Origin: Montifringilla adamsi
Lineage: Eukaryota > Chordata > Aves > Passeriformes > Passeridae
Assembly: GCA_017590115.1 (NCBI GenBank)
Contig: JAGGNK010006448.1
Span: 5,253,595-5,317,594 of the forward strand
Direction: 5' to 3'
Length of the DNA: 64,000 nucleotides
In this document: one piece after another, positions 24,705 to 37,066 of the stretch
Layout: each line of letters begins with the position of its first letter
Numbering within the stretch: the first letter of the stretch is position 1
Notes under the pieces: model-generated
The model's input: only the letters and a program-made list of their open reading frames with translations
The model's database searches: none
Told to the model about the DNA's origin: nothing
Translations under genes and position numbers: made by a program

Positions 24705-25205
24705 TGTTCCCTTTCTCTCAACCTGGAAAGGAAACTCGAGATAATTTTAGTAAGGAGATAGTACAAAAGGGGATCTTTATTTGAAGGCAGTTATGGAAAG
24801 ATGTCTACAAAAGCCCACCCCTACACGGATGAGTACACATTTATAGGTTTTAGGAAATTAGCATAATTGATAAAAAACACCAATTAGGAGGACAAGTGGT
24901 GATGCAATTCCCCCCCAGGTCAAGCTCCTTCCCTGGAGTCCCCCATTCAGGCCTAGCTATGCTTTGTCCATGAGAATGTATCTCAAAGAGTTGTTCTTGG
25001 CCCTGGTTCCCAGGAAGAACCAAGACAGCATTGGGTCCTTGTGCCCCCTGGGGCTTAGAGGTCTGGAATTTGTTTTGTCTTTCTGCCTAAGGAAAGGGCA
25101 TGGAAAAGTACTGGGAAAACTAACTGCTAATACAATAGGTGACAGAGTTGCAAATATATGTGTCAAGAATACAGAGAACATATAAAGGAAAAAGGCAAAA
25201 CCCAA
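24705..25205 (-). mobile_element. Endogenous retrovirus LTR, minus strand
   Basis: Read on the minus strand, the parts occur in LTR order: a U3-like region, a TATAAA box (plus 24840-24845), then an AATAAA poly(A) signal about 60 bases later (plus 24776-24781), then a U5-like stretch ending near a terminal CA at 24705. A primer-binding-site-like sequence lies just beyond. That layout implies a 5' LTR with its leader, the rest of the provirus being lost. The U3 start is estimated. I do not recognise the family with certainty; ERV class I or II are both possible. The overlapping frames at 24957-25205 are within U3 and not genes. Confidence 0.65.
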
Positions 25206-26662
25206 ATGGCATCAGTCCTTCAATGGCAATGCAGACCTTCATGTATATGGTACACATCACATGATACTGTCCTGTGTCACACTGACTGCTTCAGCCACCT
25301 TCATTATGTCTTGTTTTTCAAAGGCATAAAATATGGCAATTCTAGAATAATAATAAAACAATTTTGGCAGCGGTATTCACCTAATATTTCTTATGTGCAA
25401 ATTCTTAAAATATTACAATAAAGAACAAGCAAACAAACCTCTTCAGTAAGCAATAACTTTACTCTTCATATATTGTGTTGGTCATTTTATAGTTACACAA
25501 AATATGAAATTTCTTCAAGTATGAAAACCTTTTATTTTTCTATTATAATAGATATATTTTCAATATTAATTCTATAATTGTCTGTATTTTATCAATAATT
25601 GTTTTATCCTGAGTGACATATTTTTATCCAGGAAGAAAAACATGAGAACCCATTACTCCTCTTCCAGTGTGTTGTGGTATAGCCAGTTGAGTCTACTCAG
25701 TGTAACATATCCATACCTAAATAAGATAAAAAGAAATAAAAATCAATTACCTGGTTAACAAGACATATGTTGAACATTTAAGATCATTAGCAAACTTTTT
25801 TTTTCTTTTTTTTTCTATTAATATACCTAGAGATCCCTTACATCAATCAAAAGTATAGGAAGCATCATCATCATTTAAAAAAAAAACTAAGATCATATTT
25901 TTTTAAACTGAAATGAGAGAACTACATTATGAATTAAAATTTATGCTTTAAAATTAAAATTATCCTTATAATAGCTTAATAAATATACATATTCTATACA
26001 TAGAGCACTTTCAAAATACATCAAGCCATAAACAAAATTGTAGGAAAATATAATCTGATATCAAGCAGTTCATTGAAGTACTTCTTAAGATATTTAAAGA
26101 TAGAAAGAAAAGGGTTCCATTAGTTTTTTTCTTATTTATACACAATTATTTATCATTTAAACTTTGAAACCTCTTATTCCTTTCCCGATTCCTCTAAAAA
26201 AAGAAGCTGTACTATCTTTTACTGGACACTGCCACAAACTGAGGCTGGCAACATCAAATGGACATTGACTGAAAGAGAAAAGAATATTTCTGTGTGAGAA
26301 AATATAGTAACTTTTCAAATATTTCTAATTCTGGTTGTGAAACTACTAGGTAAGCCCCTTTTCTGGTGCTTCTTGCAAGTATCTAGCCAGGAATGAGGGG
26401 GTGCACTGTTCCCAGTTCTTCAGAGATGCAGCATCTGCACCAACTTTGTTTCATGGAACTGAAATCAGAACACAAGTTAATTTGAAGCCTTGTAAATTAT
26501 GAAAACTGTGTTAAATCAAGGAAAATACAGGGGGAAAAGGTGAAGCAAACATAAGAATCCTTGAAGTGAATATAACCTTGAAAGAAAATACAGTTATTTA
26601 GAAAGAAAATAGTTATTATATAAGAAAATAATAATACAATTATAAAAAAATAATATACGGGT
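25206..26662. other. Unannotated AT-rich background
   Basis: AT-rich DNA with a T-rich run near 25796-25816. Nothing else is recognised. Confidence 0.6.
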
Positions 26663-26713
26663 TTATATATTGGGATATATTTTTATATATATTTATATAT
26701 ATTTTTATATATC
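26663..26713 (+). repeat. AT-rich tandem repeat
   Basis: Imperfect tandem copies of a TATATATTTT-type unit, nearly pure A/T. Confidence 0.85.
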
Positions 26714-28814
26714 CTTTCTAAACATAAAGTTTGAAATCAGTCATGATCTGTGAAGATATATAATATTTTCCATCACTTTGACATATGTCTCTTAAAAAGA
26801 AAACCCCAGCCATCAGAACACTTTTCTTTAAAATTCTTGTTTATATTAATGAAATAGTATTATATTTTATTAATGATAAATAGATGCAGACAAAGTAAAG
26901 AAATCTTTTCTGGTAGGGAGAAGTGTCTTCATACCAGTTTTGATAGACTGATGGTCTGGGAACACCGCCATGGAAAGGTGTGAATAAAATGTTGAATGTG
27001 ATCTCTTTTCAAATCAAGGTTGCTGGACTTACTGAAGAACTCACAAAAACCCTCGGTATCTCTTGCTCCCAGAGATGAACAGTGATTTGCAGACCCCACT
27101 GGAGCACTAGAGGTCAAGATTCTTCCCCCAGTTGCCTCCACAGTAATAGATACTTCTACTCTATCTTCACTATCAACAACTGGGAATGCCTCTCAGTATT
27201 CCCAGAGCCAGGCAGTATGGATAGACTGTCCTTTCATGCCACATTTTTGCTGCAGATTATCCTGTCATGAAATCAAGTTTAACCACTAAATGACTCAACT
27301 CATTGTACTCTGAGTGTAAATTAATGCACATACTGCCAACTCCTAGAATCATGAGGTGGAATGAAAGTCCAGCTTTCATTGGACTTGGAGGCAAAGTCAC
27401 ATTGTCAGTATGAATACGCCAATGTCTAATTTTCAACACTGCACAGAAGCTTGTCCTCTCTTAATGCTGAGTTAAGAGTTAGCTTCATCATTAGCTCATA
27501 AGCACAGTTTTTATTAAGGATTTGATGTTTGAGTCATTTAAATGCTCCAAAGCTGATTTTATAAAGAGTGAGTTTAGAGAAAGTAGGCAGTATTGTTTAA
27601 AATTATTATTACTGTCTAATTCATAACACTATATTTTAGACTTGAAAGCAATATTCCCAGTAATTTAAAAAAGCAATTATGTTGCACTTGTTGACTATTC
27701 AAGACTTAATTTTTAACTGGAAAAATATAGACATGTTATGGTTACATTTGTTTTATTTAGAATTAAGTGAATTTCCAGATTTCAGGCTTTCTAACAATGA
27801 AGTGACAGACAAGGGTTATTCAAGTTCTTCAAACAATGTCAGTAACACATAGAAATTCAAAATCTTACAACAATCAGGATAAGTTTATTTTCACCTTCAA
27901 AGTATGTTTTTGTTTTAAAATGTCCTATTCCATTTACAGAAGTAATGTTTTTATGGGAAGGTATCATCCAAACTCTCTACTAGTTACTATAGCATGTAAA
28001 TCCATTTCATGTACAGTAAAGGTAAAAATATGCCTTAAGCACTAAGGTGTGAGAAATAGAATAACTTTTTTTAAGAACTCAGAAATGTCTGGATCACTGT
28101 TCTACAATTTTACTGATGTTATTGGAAGAGTTATTTTTTTGACGGTGACAGAGATGACTAGTAATTTCTTTTTCTCTTTTTCTTTTCTTTTCATTCAAGC
28201 TCTGTTGCTTCTGCCTCTGGCTTCAAATTCATGGCAACTTTCTTTGTGGCTTTATTGATTTTCATCAGAAGGATTCATTAGGAGACGTGGAAGATAATCC
28301 CTCCTTTTTTCTATAAAAATTCTCTAAACACATGACAATTTTCAGAAATAAAACACATTTATAAATTAATTATTAGGTAAAATTATTAAGTTGATAATAA
28401 ATAATACCCATAAATCCATAATATTTACTTTACAGGATTTTATTTGGGCTTATTTTATTGGCTTCTCAGTTTAGCAAAGCATAGCTCATCACAGAGCTGT
28501 TAGCACTCTGGAGCTGGGTCAAAGACAACTGTGCTCAAGCTCAACTTCTCAATCAAGCAAAACAACACCTAAAGTACCTAGTAAATGAAGTACTATAATG
28601 GCAATAGTTTAGTGATATAAGCCTGATATTCACAACCAAAGTTGTAGTTTGATCTGTCTTCTGACAAAAGCTTTGTCAAAACTATCTGTACTAGATTTTA
28701 ATTTGAATTTCAATGGTAATTAAAATAATGACAGCTTTTGCTAGCTTTAGCTGGCTCTCAATGTACAATTAAGACAGAAGCAAATTATTGTTATATTACC
28801 AAAGGGAACAGAGA
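26714..28814. other. Unannotated background
   Basis: Mostly AT-rich. 27030-27260 is less AT-rich, with a 62-codon plus frame and a 70-codon minus frame overlapping, neither recognisable. There is a pyrimidine stretch at 28165-28195. No gene is supported. Confidence 0.55.
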
Positions 28815-28946
28815 AATATCCTAATATGAAGGCCAGGCTGGATGGGGTTTTGAGCAACCTGGTCTAGTGGAAGGTGCCCATGACAGGGCAGCTGGAACTA
28901 CATTACCTCTAAGAACGCTTCCAACACAAACCATCCTATGATTACA
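28815..28946 (+). mobile_element. CR1 LINE 3' tail, plus strand
   Basis: Only the last part of the element is present: AAGGCCAGGCTGGATGGGGT, GAGCAACCTGGTCTAGTGGA, AGGTGCCCATGACAGGGCAG and the end AAACCATCCTATGATTAC. This is the canonical avian CR1 tail in a strongly 5'-truncated copy. It lies just upstream of a separate CR1 fragment on the same strand. Confidence 0.93.
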
Positions 28947-29004
28947 TAATGCTATTTTAATATTCCAGAAAGTAAACAGTTCCCATTTTTTTTAAATTTA
29001 TTTT

Positions 29005-29725
29005 TTTCAATGAGAACTAGAGAGCAAACAGTGATGAGTGGTGTACCACAACACTCTAAACTGGGACCAGTACTATTTAAGATCTCCATCAATGACATGG
29101 ACAGTAGGATGGAGAACACCCTCATAAAGTTTGCAGGTAACTCCAAACTGAGTAGCATGGTTGATTCTCTAGGGGAACACGATGTCATCCAGTATGAACT
29201 TGACAGACTTGAGGAGTGGGACCATGTACACCTCTTGAAGCTCAACAAGGCCAAGTACAAGGTCCTCTGCCTGAGCAAAAGCAGCATCATAAAGACTGGG
29301 GCATGAATGGATTGAAAGCATCCCTGCTAAGAAAGACTTGGGGGTCTTAGTGGATGAAAAGCTGGATATGACCCACTAGTGCACGCTCACTTCCCACAAA
29401 GCCAGCTGTATCATGAACTTCAAAAGAAGTGTGGCCAGTAGATCAAAGGATGTGATTCTCGCCCTCTACTCTACTCTTGTTAGACTTCACCTTCAGTACT
29501 GCATCCAGTTCTGAGGTCTCCAATACAGCAAAGAATTGGTATGTTAGAATGGGGCCAGAGGTGGGTCATGAAGAACATCAAAGGTCTAGAACACTTCTCC
29601 TATGAAGACAGGCTTCTAGAGCAGGGTCTTTTCACAACACAAAGCTTTCAGGAGAGACTTTATTGTGGTCTGTCAATACCTACAGAGGTTTTGTGAGAAA
29701 GATGGAGAGAGATTTTTTTTACCAA
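29005..29725 (+). pseudogene. CR1 LINE fragment with end of reverse-transcriptase reading frame
   Basis: The frame from 29010 to 29306 encodes the C-terminal part of a CR1 reverse transcriptase. It has the SGVPQ...LGPVLF block (about residues 10-22), then INDMDS, and a residue pattern matching the catalytic F/YADD site in which the two aspartates are replaced (F-A-G-N at 29130-29141). Downstream come DRLEEW and LNKAKYKVL, typical of CR1. After the stop, the sequence follows the CR1 distal region to about 29725: GTGGCCAGTAGATCAAAGGA, TACTGCATCCAGTTCTGAGG. The copy then stops before any 3' tail. Catalytic aspartates are lost and there is no full element, so it is dead. Confidence 0.9.
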
Positions 29726-31985
29726 TAATGGAATCATAGAATGTCATTCCTGATTTTTCATTTTCTTCACTGGCATATCTCTTCAATAGTACAAAACACA
29801 TGGATGAAATAGTACTTCTACATTGCAGTGAGAATACAAAATGTCTTTGAAATATCTAAATCTCATTCATTTAAACACAGACTCAGGAGTCATTAGTATA
29901 TTCAGGAGTTCTTTGGATGACAAGAATGAAATTAATTTCAAGATGCTGACATTTAAATTTAGGTGTCTCCTTCCATTATCGTCAGCAGAGATCAATGGAG
30001 CCCACAGAACAAACACCATGTGAGGGCCAAGTCAGTCAGCTGTCCAGACATAACTCATAATACCTTTTGAGAGGCACCAGGATTTATTAGAAATCCACAC
30101 AGAGATGGCAGATATGGCACTCAGGAGACCAACATTACTTTTGAATGGCAGCTGGAGGACAGCCAGTATTTGCTATGGTATCACTCATATTCCTGGACAA
30201 CTCTGTTGAGGCATTTGAACAGAGTCCAGTGTATCTGTTAAATGTCTTCATGGAAGGCCAGGGAAGAATTACAGTTGGCAAAGCTGAACTTCAAAATTGA
30301 TTTAGTGGTTCATTTGCAGTTTATAGGCAATTCTCTTAATGAAAGGTTTTTACTGATCAGCATGACTGGAGATCAGAAAGGCATAAAACACAACAGAGAC
30401 ATAAAGAAAAAATTATATGCACAAAAACCTTACTTGAACAGAAGAATCCAAAATTGTACTCTTTATACTGGTTCACATCTTCAAAAGTCCAAGTTTTTTC
30501 ATTCCTTCTTGACTAAAATAATCTAGAAGAAAATGTATAAATATGGTGACCTAGCATTATGATGTAAAGATAGTGTACTAAATTCAGATACCAAACACAT
30601 TCAAAAATGTGGCCAAATCCAAATGTCTGCTGATGCAAGCTGTTCCTTAGAGAGACATAAATAAATCTTAGACTTGTTAAAAAGCTTTTATCACTGAAGT
30701 AGTTTAACATTCTGCCACCCTACTGAAAAAAAAACCAGAAAATTCAATATTTTAATTTTTAATATTGGTAGATGATAAAATTCTGGAATTCCATATATAA
30801 TTTATAACATTCATGAAACTGTAATATTAATTTCTTATCTACAGTTTCATTTTTCTCAGCAAAACCACCAAACAAATATGCCACCACGAACAAGTGTAAT
30901 TTGTTGTAGAGATGATGTATCAGCAATTTTATATAACTTGTTCATTTTTTATGATAACACAAAAATTAAGATCACATTTCTGACTACAGCTTTGACAAAG
31001 ATATAGTTAGGTATGTATAAAAGATTTCTTGTTCATTTGCTCTGTTGCTCAGATATTTTACTCTAAAGATAACACCAAAATGTGTTTCTCATTACATTGA
31101 AATTAAATGAGTCCATCTGATTTCTAATTTATTGTCAATGGCTATTATTAAAATGAAGATCATCTTTAAATACATTGTTATTTATTACCTTTAGAACATT
31201 TGATTTTTAAAATTTTATTCTGTGAATTTATCTTCTTATTTTTCTTTAAAGTAATTCCTGGATGAAAGTTAGGGTTAAGAATTAAGAATTACTCTTAAAA
31301 TGCAATCTGAACACAACTGCACCAGCTTCCTCTGTCCTACACAATTATTCAGCTTGATCTGAAAGCTCCTCACGTCAAGACAACTTTCTAAAATTCTCTT
31401 TAGCCAACAGTTTTCCACAAAAATATTAAACATGTATCCATGATGTAGTTCTAGTTCAATAAGATCATGCTACCAATTAAATTCTTCATTGCTTTTGGTA
31501 TTCTAGGATTTCTTTTTGGAAGCCAACAAATATATTTGTAGTTTTTAATCAATTGCCTTATTGAGTCATTCTGAATCTTAGCTATTCTTTAGACTAACAT
31601 TTGCTTATCTTTTATATCTACTTGAGTTACGCATTATTTTCTTAAGGTCTGTTCCTGGATACATTCTGTAGGATTTATGGCATGCTTACCATAATTAGGA
31701 GTTTTTCTGGTGTGTGTTCTAATTTTGTGTCAGAAAAATTGTACTGGAAAGTCCTGGAAAAACTCTTTATACTAAGAATAAGAAGTATGCTAACTTTTTA
31801 AGACAGAGATTTCCATATTTTGTTTTGTAGACCTTCGTGGAAGACAAGAAAAACCAAGTAGTAGTTAAGACTAATGATAGGCCCCACATATTTTTTCAGA
31901 GGTACTTAAAAAAGGATAAACTGTAGCTCAGAAATAAATCATATCATAGGGTCTTCTATTTTTTAAAGTTTCTGGTCAAGCATGC

Positions 31986-32011
31986 TTATCATGCTATTAC
32001 AAGCATGATAA
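31986..32011. repeat. Perfect 10-bp inverted repeat
   Basis: TTATCATGCT at 31986-31995 pairs exactly with AGCATGATAA at 32002-32011 across a 6-base loop. A compact hairpin is possible, with no further RNA-gene signature. Confidence 0.8.
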
Positions 32012-33102
32012 TTGAACTGCAGTTTGGGAATTCTTGTTGTGAAAAACGAAGTAGCTGTTTTTATTAATATTTCAAGTTAGAAATGGGACAATTACAGCTA
32101 ATTGAATTGGCAGAACTAGGATTTCTGTAAGACCTACTGCAGAAATTGTTAGAAATGTCACCATAGGTACTTTCAACTTCTAATTTACTCATTACAGGAG
32201 AAATGAAAGTGAAGAATATAAAAGTATCTGCAGGCAGACCAGTTTTACCACTCTTAAGGAATGAAGAAAAAAGTTAAGGATGTCATCTGCCTGAAGGTAT
32301 GTTCAGAGATGATAGCTTGGCTACTGAGATCCAGAACTGTCTGTAGATATCTCTGTAGACTGGCAGACTTATTCCATATGTTACTTTTTATTTGCCTTAC
32401 TGACGCTGGATTCTGTAATTAGGTGCTGGGACAATTACAGGTCTGTTAGGACAGACAATGGGCTTTTGTTCTGTTCATAAAGGCAGATTTACTTTCTTCT
32501 TAGTCTTAAGGAACATACATATTATTTTTTTTTTTTTAATTATTGTTTCCAGATAGATCTGGGTCGATGGATCTCCACATCTTAGGATAAAGGGAGAAGA
32601 GAACTACACCTTTTTCTATCTTTATATACTGGCCAATTCTCTGTTCTGAAATAGCTGTGCAGACTGTCAGTAGAGAAGTTTCCATGAACATCCAGGGCAT
32701 ATTAAAATCACAGTACAAATATAAGCCATGTCTCTTGAAATTATCAGTTCAGTTAAAATAATAGCAAACTTTTATTTTCATGTCTCGTCCTAAGACATAG
32801 CTTGTGATGGAATTTTCTGCTGATGATATTAGAAAACTTATTTTGAGGATTAATAATAACTAATATCTAAAATAATCAAGTTAATTTTATATTTTATATA
32901 TATGTGTTATTAAAATCAATTAAGGATTATTTTAAATAGTAAAATAGATTTTATATTTATTCATCTTTATATTGTGGAGATTAGTACCAAAATTCTCCAT
33001 CTTCTTCTTTCTGAGAGTAGAATATAAGACACCAAATTGTAATTTTTTTCTCAAATTTAAATGAACTGAGATAATGTATGTGATATAAGGCTATGCTAAC
33101 AT

Positions 33103-33124
33103 GACTGATATAACCATATCAGTC
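33103..33124. repeat. Perfect 9-bp inverted repeat
   Basis: GACTGATAT and ATATCAGTC are exact reverse complements separated by four bases. It may form a small hairpin; no function is inferred. Confidence 0.8.
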
Positions 33125-36034
33125 TTAATATCTTTGACATACTGGAGGTGTACATTATTTCCATAATTTTCACTGTCTACACATCTACAGTATTATAATA
33201 CGACCTGTCTCTAGCAAGAAATTACTATAGTGAATTACTAGGAAACAAGAAATTACACAATAAGGCAGACAGAGAAAAGGCTATAAAATGGAAGAATAAA
33301 TGTTTTTCTAACCAAATACATATACTTTGAAAACCAAGATGTAGGATTAATTTTCGTGTCTGCTGAGGAAATAATTTAATTTAATTATCTATTCTCTTAG
33401 CCTTGAAACTCAAATTATTCACTATGTACCTGATAAAAAGAAAGACAAATATGACAGCAAAGCAGACAATTATTTTAGTTTGTCGTGCTGAGCAAATAAT
33501 AGTGGAATGCAATGCATAACTATTGGTCTATCAAACAGCTGGTTATTTAAACTGAAAGAAAACTGAAGAGATTTCTGCACTGCAATGTGCACATTATGTT
33601 CAGAGAGGACTATTCTTCAAAATATTATCAGACTGTCTTTATAGCAACAGGACTGAGTAAAATTACTAATCATTTTTATAAAAGTAAAAGCAGACATTCC
33701 TTGATGCTGTATTTTCAAAATGGAAGACCTAACTTATTTTTTTTTAAATGTATTGTTATAATTAAAAAATAACTAGACCAGAATCCATGCTGTAGGTCAG
33801 TTGGACAGTTGATAAAAGGTTTTGTAAGTCCACTGACTTCACCAAGAAAAATGTGGCATTGAACTAGTAGAAAAGATGATCTGTGAGAAGAAAAAAACAA
33901 TAAAACTCTTCCTGCTCTTTATTTGTCCAAAATGTAACAGGTGAATGCAGTAATAAATGACAAACATACACATGCATTTTAATTACCTATTATTGAATTT
34001 TCACTATGCATTTGTGAATTATGGAGGTATTGCCTCTTAATTAGAGGGCAGGACAGATGGTGAAAGCTTAGTCTGTGTTAAAATAACCTCAGGTGCCAGC
34101 TGACTATGCACTTCAAACAAAATTTCATAATAACAAAGCTAATTGTACAGCAAAAATATAAAAGATATTCTGTGTAACTATTTAGTACAGAAAGTCACTG
34201 AATCTATGTGTCTTCTTCATTTTTTTTTCCTTCTATTTGCATATTGGTTGATGATTTTGTTTAATCTTTTACCTATGGGCTAGATAAGCATTAGATTGTT
34301 GAGTTTAAAGAAAGAAGGCAGAGATTTAGTTTGTGTCTGAAAGAAATTTCATCTCCATTGCATACACGTACTTTAGCCAACAAAAAGTTCAATACTTTAA
34401 ATTCTGTACGAATATGATGCTCTACTGGAGCAACACTGAAAGAAACGTGCATCTCCTAACCAAAGATGAGAAAAAATTGAATTTTTTTCTCCTCTCACCT
34501 ACCATTTCCTAGGACACAGCATCAACAAAGGTATGGGTAAAACATAACAATAGGAAATTGTAATTTAAAAATAATTATTTATGGGCCAATTTTATCCATA
34601 GTCCTGTTTCATTTTTCTGTGGCACACCGAAGCCCTGACATAATTCCTCGAGATATTTGAGACAGCAAATTCCATGTTTTCTGCCTGGAAGAGCTCATTA
34701 TGTTAACGTAGTATAACCTCTTCAAAGCAAAGATGTAGACCATCCATAAAAGTGCAAAAAGAACAGTCCCAAGCACTATTGTAAAAGTGTGCATTCATGC
34801 ACATAAAATTTATGATTTTGTTCAAAAATAGTTTTGCCTTGAATGTATATGGATAGACTGAATCTGTGTCAGGCTAGTAAAGGTTCTCTCTTCTAATCAA
34901 GAAATTGGGGAATGAACGTGTGGAGGAGCAGGTTTTGGAAAATAATAGTACCAAAACGACCACAACAGAAAACCTTCCTCTGCTCCATGTAGATACTAAG
35001 TACAAAGTGTGGTATAACTCCATTAAGAATGAGACAGAGAAATGTTATTTAGCTTCCATATCTGGGTGAAATTATTAACCATGCACATCACAGCAGCTGT
35101 GAAGGGGATAACTAAATGGCATTGTTATCCTTGTGTAACGGGTTCCTGCCAGAAGAAAATTTCTATATATGGGTGAGAAGGGACTGCAAAGTGTTTTGAT
35201 AACCCAGTCCAGATGACCATAAGATACACTGTGATATTCATCCACCTCAACAATATAGGACTTGATTTTAGATCAGTTTCACCAAGTTTCAAAAGTATTT
35301 TTCTATTATTTCCATATTCTTACACTGCTATATTTTAACATTTGAATTTTTTATTATGGGAAAGTAATTACAATAATTCATAAGAACAAGTCTTCTGAGG
35401 GTTCTTTTGAGTTTGTGTGCTTACTTCCAATCCAAGATATTCCATGATTCTATGGTAACTGAACCACACACTACAGCAAGCTTTGAAATAACAACTGCGA
35501 TCTGGATTATTTCAGCAAAATACTGACTGATGTATTTTTCAAGAAATTTAGTCTAGGCTTCAATTATTCAAATAGTTTACACACCGTATACAATAAAACA
35601 TGTTGCTCCAGTGGGGGCCAAACCTCAAGGTGAACGGTAAAAAAATCAAAGCTGCTAAAGAAGAAGATAACAATTGTCTATCAGTAATGATTAAGCTTGC
35701 AAGTCAGCAAACTTCTCATGCTTCTTTGTTGAGCAAGCAAAAGTTATTTTAGCATTTTCTGCACTTTGAGCATATGCTGTGCTTTTGGAAGGTTTGTGCT
35801 AATTTTGACAACTGACAAGCAGCATTTTTCAAATACACTTCTGAGGACAATATTCTCCACTTTATTTTCTAAGGAAAATGGGTTTGCAAATGTAAGTTCA
35901 GAACAGAAAAATTAATATAACAGCATTTATCACCAAGCAATAAGAATAGATTCAAATATGCATATTTTCTAATGTACATTTCCCACAAGAATAACAGAAA
36001 GAAAGCTTTTACCAATTACTTCCCCCCACTGGTG

Positions 36035-36052
36035 TTTTTTTTTTTTTTTTTT
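36035..36052 (+). repeat. Poly(T) run of 18 bases
   Basis: An uninterrupted T run after GGTG. A 101-codon plus frame (35972-36277) crosses it and gains a polyphenylalanine stretch, so that frame is not credible. Confidence 0.9.
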
Positions 36053-36987
36053 ATTTCTTTAGTATTGGAAACATATACTGCTTTTCCCAACAGAGTTGCT
36101 TGTTTTCTTCCTCGACAGGAAACCTTATTGCTCAGATTCTCTTCAAGTCCAAACACGTGCAATAATGCTGAAATGTGTGGAGTGCTGGGGAAAAGAAGCA
36201 CAAAAAACTCAAGAAGGAATCCAAAAGAAAACAGTAATAACAAGAATACAAATCTCCTGAAATTGCTTCTAAATTAACAGGTTTATTACTGTTATCTTTG
36301 CCTCCTTAGCACCTAGTGATATGAACCAGATTGGTAGTGTATGAGCACAACTTAGCTTTAGACATGGTTTTGTGACAATTATTCCACAGTGAGAATGGAT
36401 CTCTGTTGCTCATAAATTTGATCATAAGGTGGAGAAATTAAATTACAGAAAGAGGGGTAGTAACTGAAAGGAACACATGAAATTCAGAACAAAGTACAAA
36501 TGACAGAATACCAAACTCAGATATGCAGGGAACACTATCCATTTGGATTCACCCCAGTGAGGAGACCATGATGCTGTTTATGGCTGCTGGACAAACTACA
36601 GAGTAGCTGAACAGTCAACATACATTTCCTCATTCTATCTGCAAATGGGTTTTTCTAGAGATGATGCAGAATCAACTTGAAGTATCATTGGTAGAGTTAA
36701 ACTGATATGCATATTGCTAGGGTGATTTACTAGAAGCAGTGATCTATATCAAGTCAGGGATGTTATTCTGTGCAATGCTGGCTGTTTAGTTCCTGTGTAT
36801 GTATGGAGTTAATAGTTTCTTGAATGACTAAACAAAGGTATTCTTTACAAATTTAGAAGTATCTCACCCTGATGAAACAAATGCCAACTGTCCCCTGATG
36901 TCAAAATAGAAGGTTTTGCTTGCATAATCCAGCCTTCTGTAGTTATACTAATGCCATGCCTATCATTGATAAGAACAATTTCAAATT

Positions 36988-37066
36988 ATAGGATCATTTG
37001 GATTGGAACAGACCTTTAAGATCACTGGGTTCAAGCATAAACCTAGTACTGCCAAAACCACTAAAT
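36988..37066 (-). mobile_element. CR1 LINE 3' end, minus strand, short fragment
   Basis: On the plus strand it reads GGATCATTTGGATTGGAACA, GACCTTTAAGATCACTGGGT, TCAAGCATAAACCTAGTACT, GCCAAAACCACTAAA. This is the antisense CR1 3' terminus of the variant that continues into 'cactgccaa... ccactaaac'. Only about 80 bases remain. Confidence 0.82.

Larger units (their letters stand above)
29726..36987. other. Unannotated background, 7.3 kb
   Basis: No gene is supported. 29960-30260 is less AT-rich and could be an unrecognised dispersed repeat or decayed pseudogene: one plus frame there has stops but some non-random-looking residues. Short perfect inverted repeats occur at 31986-32011 and 33103-33124, and a T run at 36035-36052. 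At 35155-35225 there is a weak resemblance to an antisense CR1 end that I do not call. Confidence 0.55.

Noticed and set aside
35155..35225. Weak similarity to an antisense CR1 3' end
   Set aside because: Only a short AGAAGGGACTGCAAAG-like block matches; too little to call.
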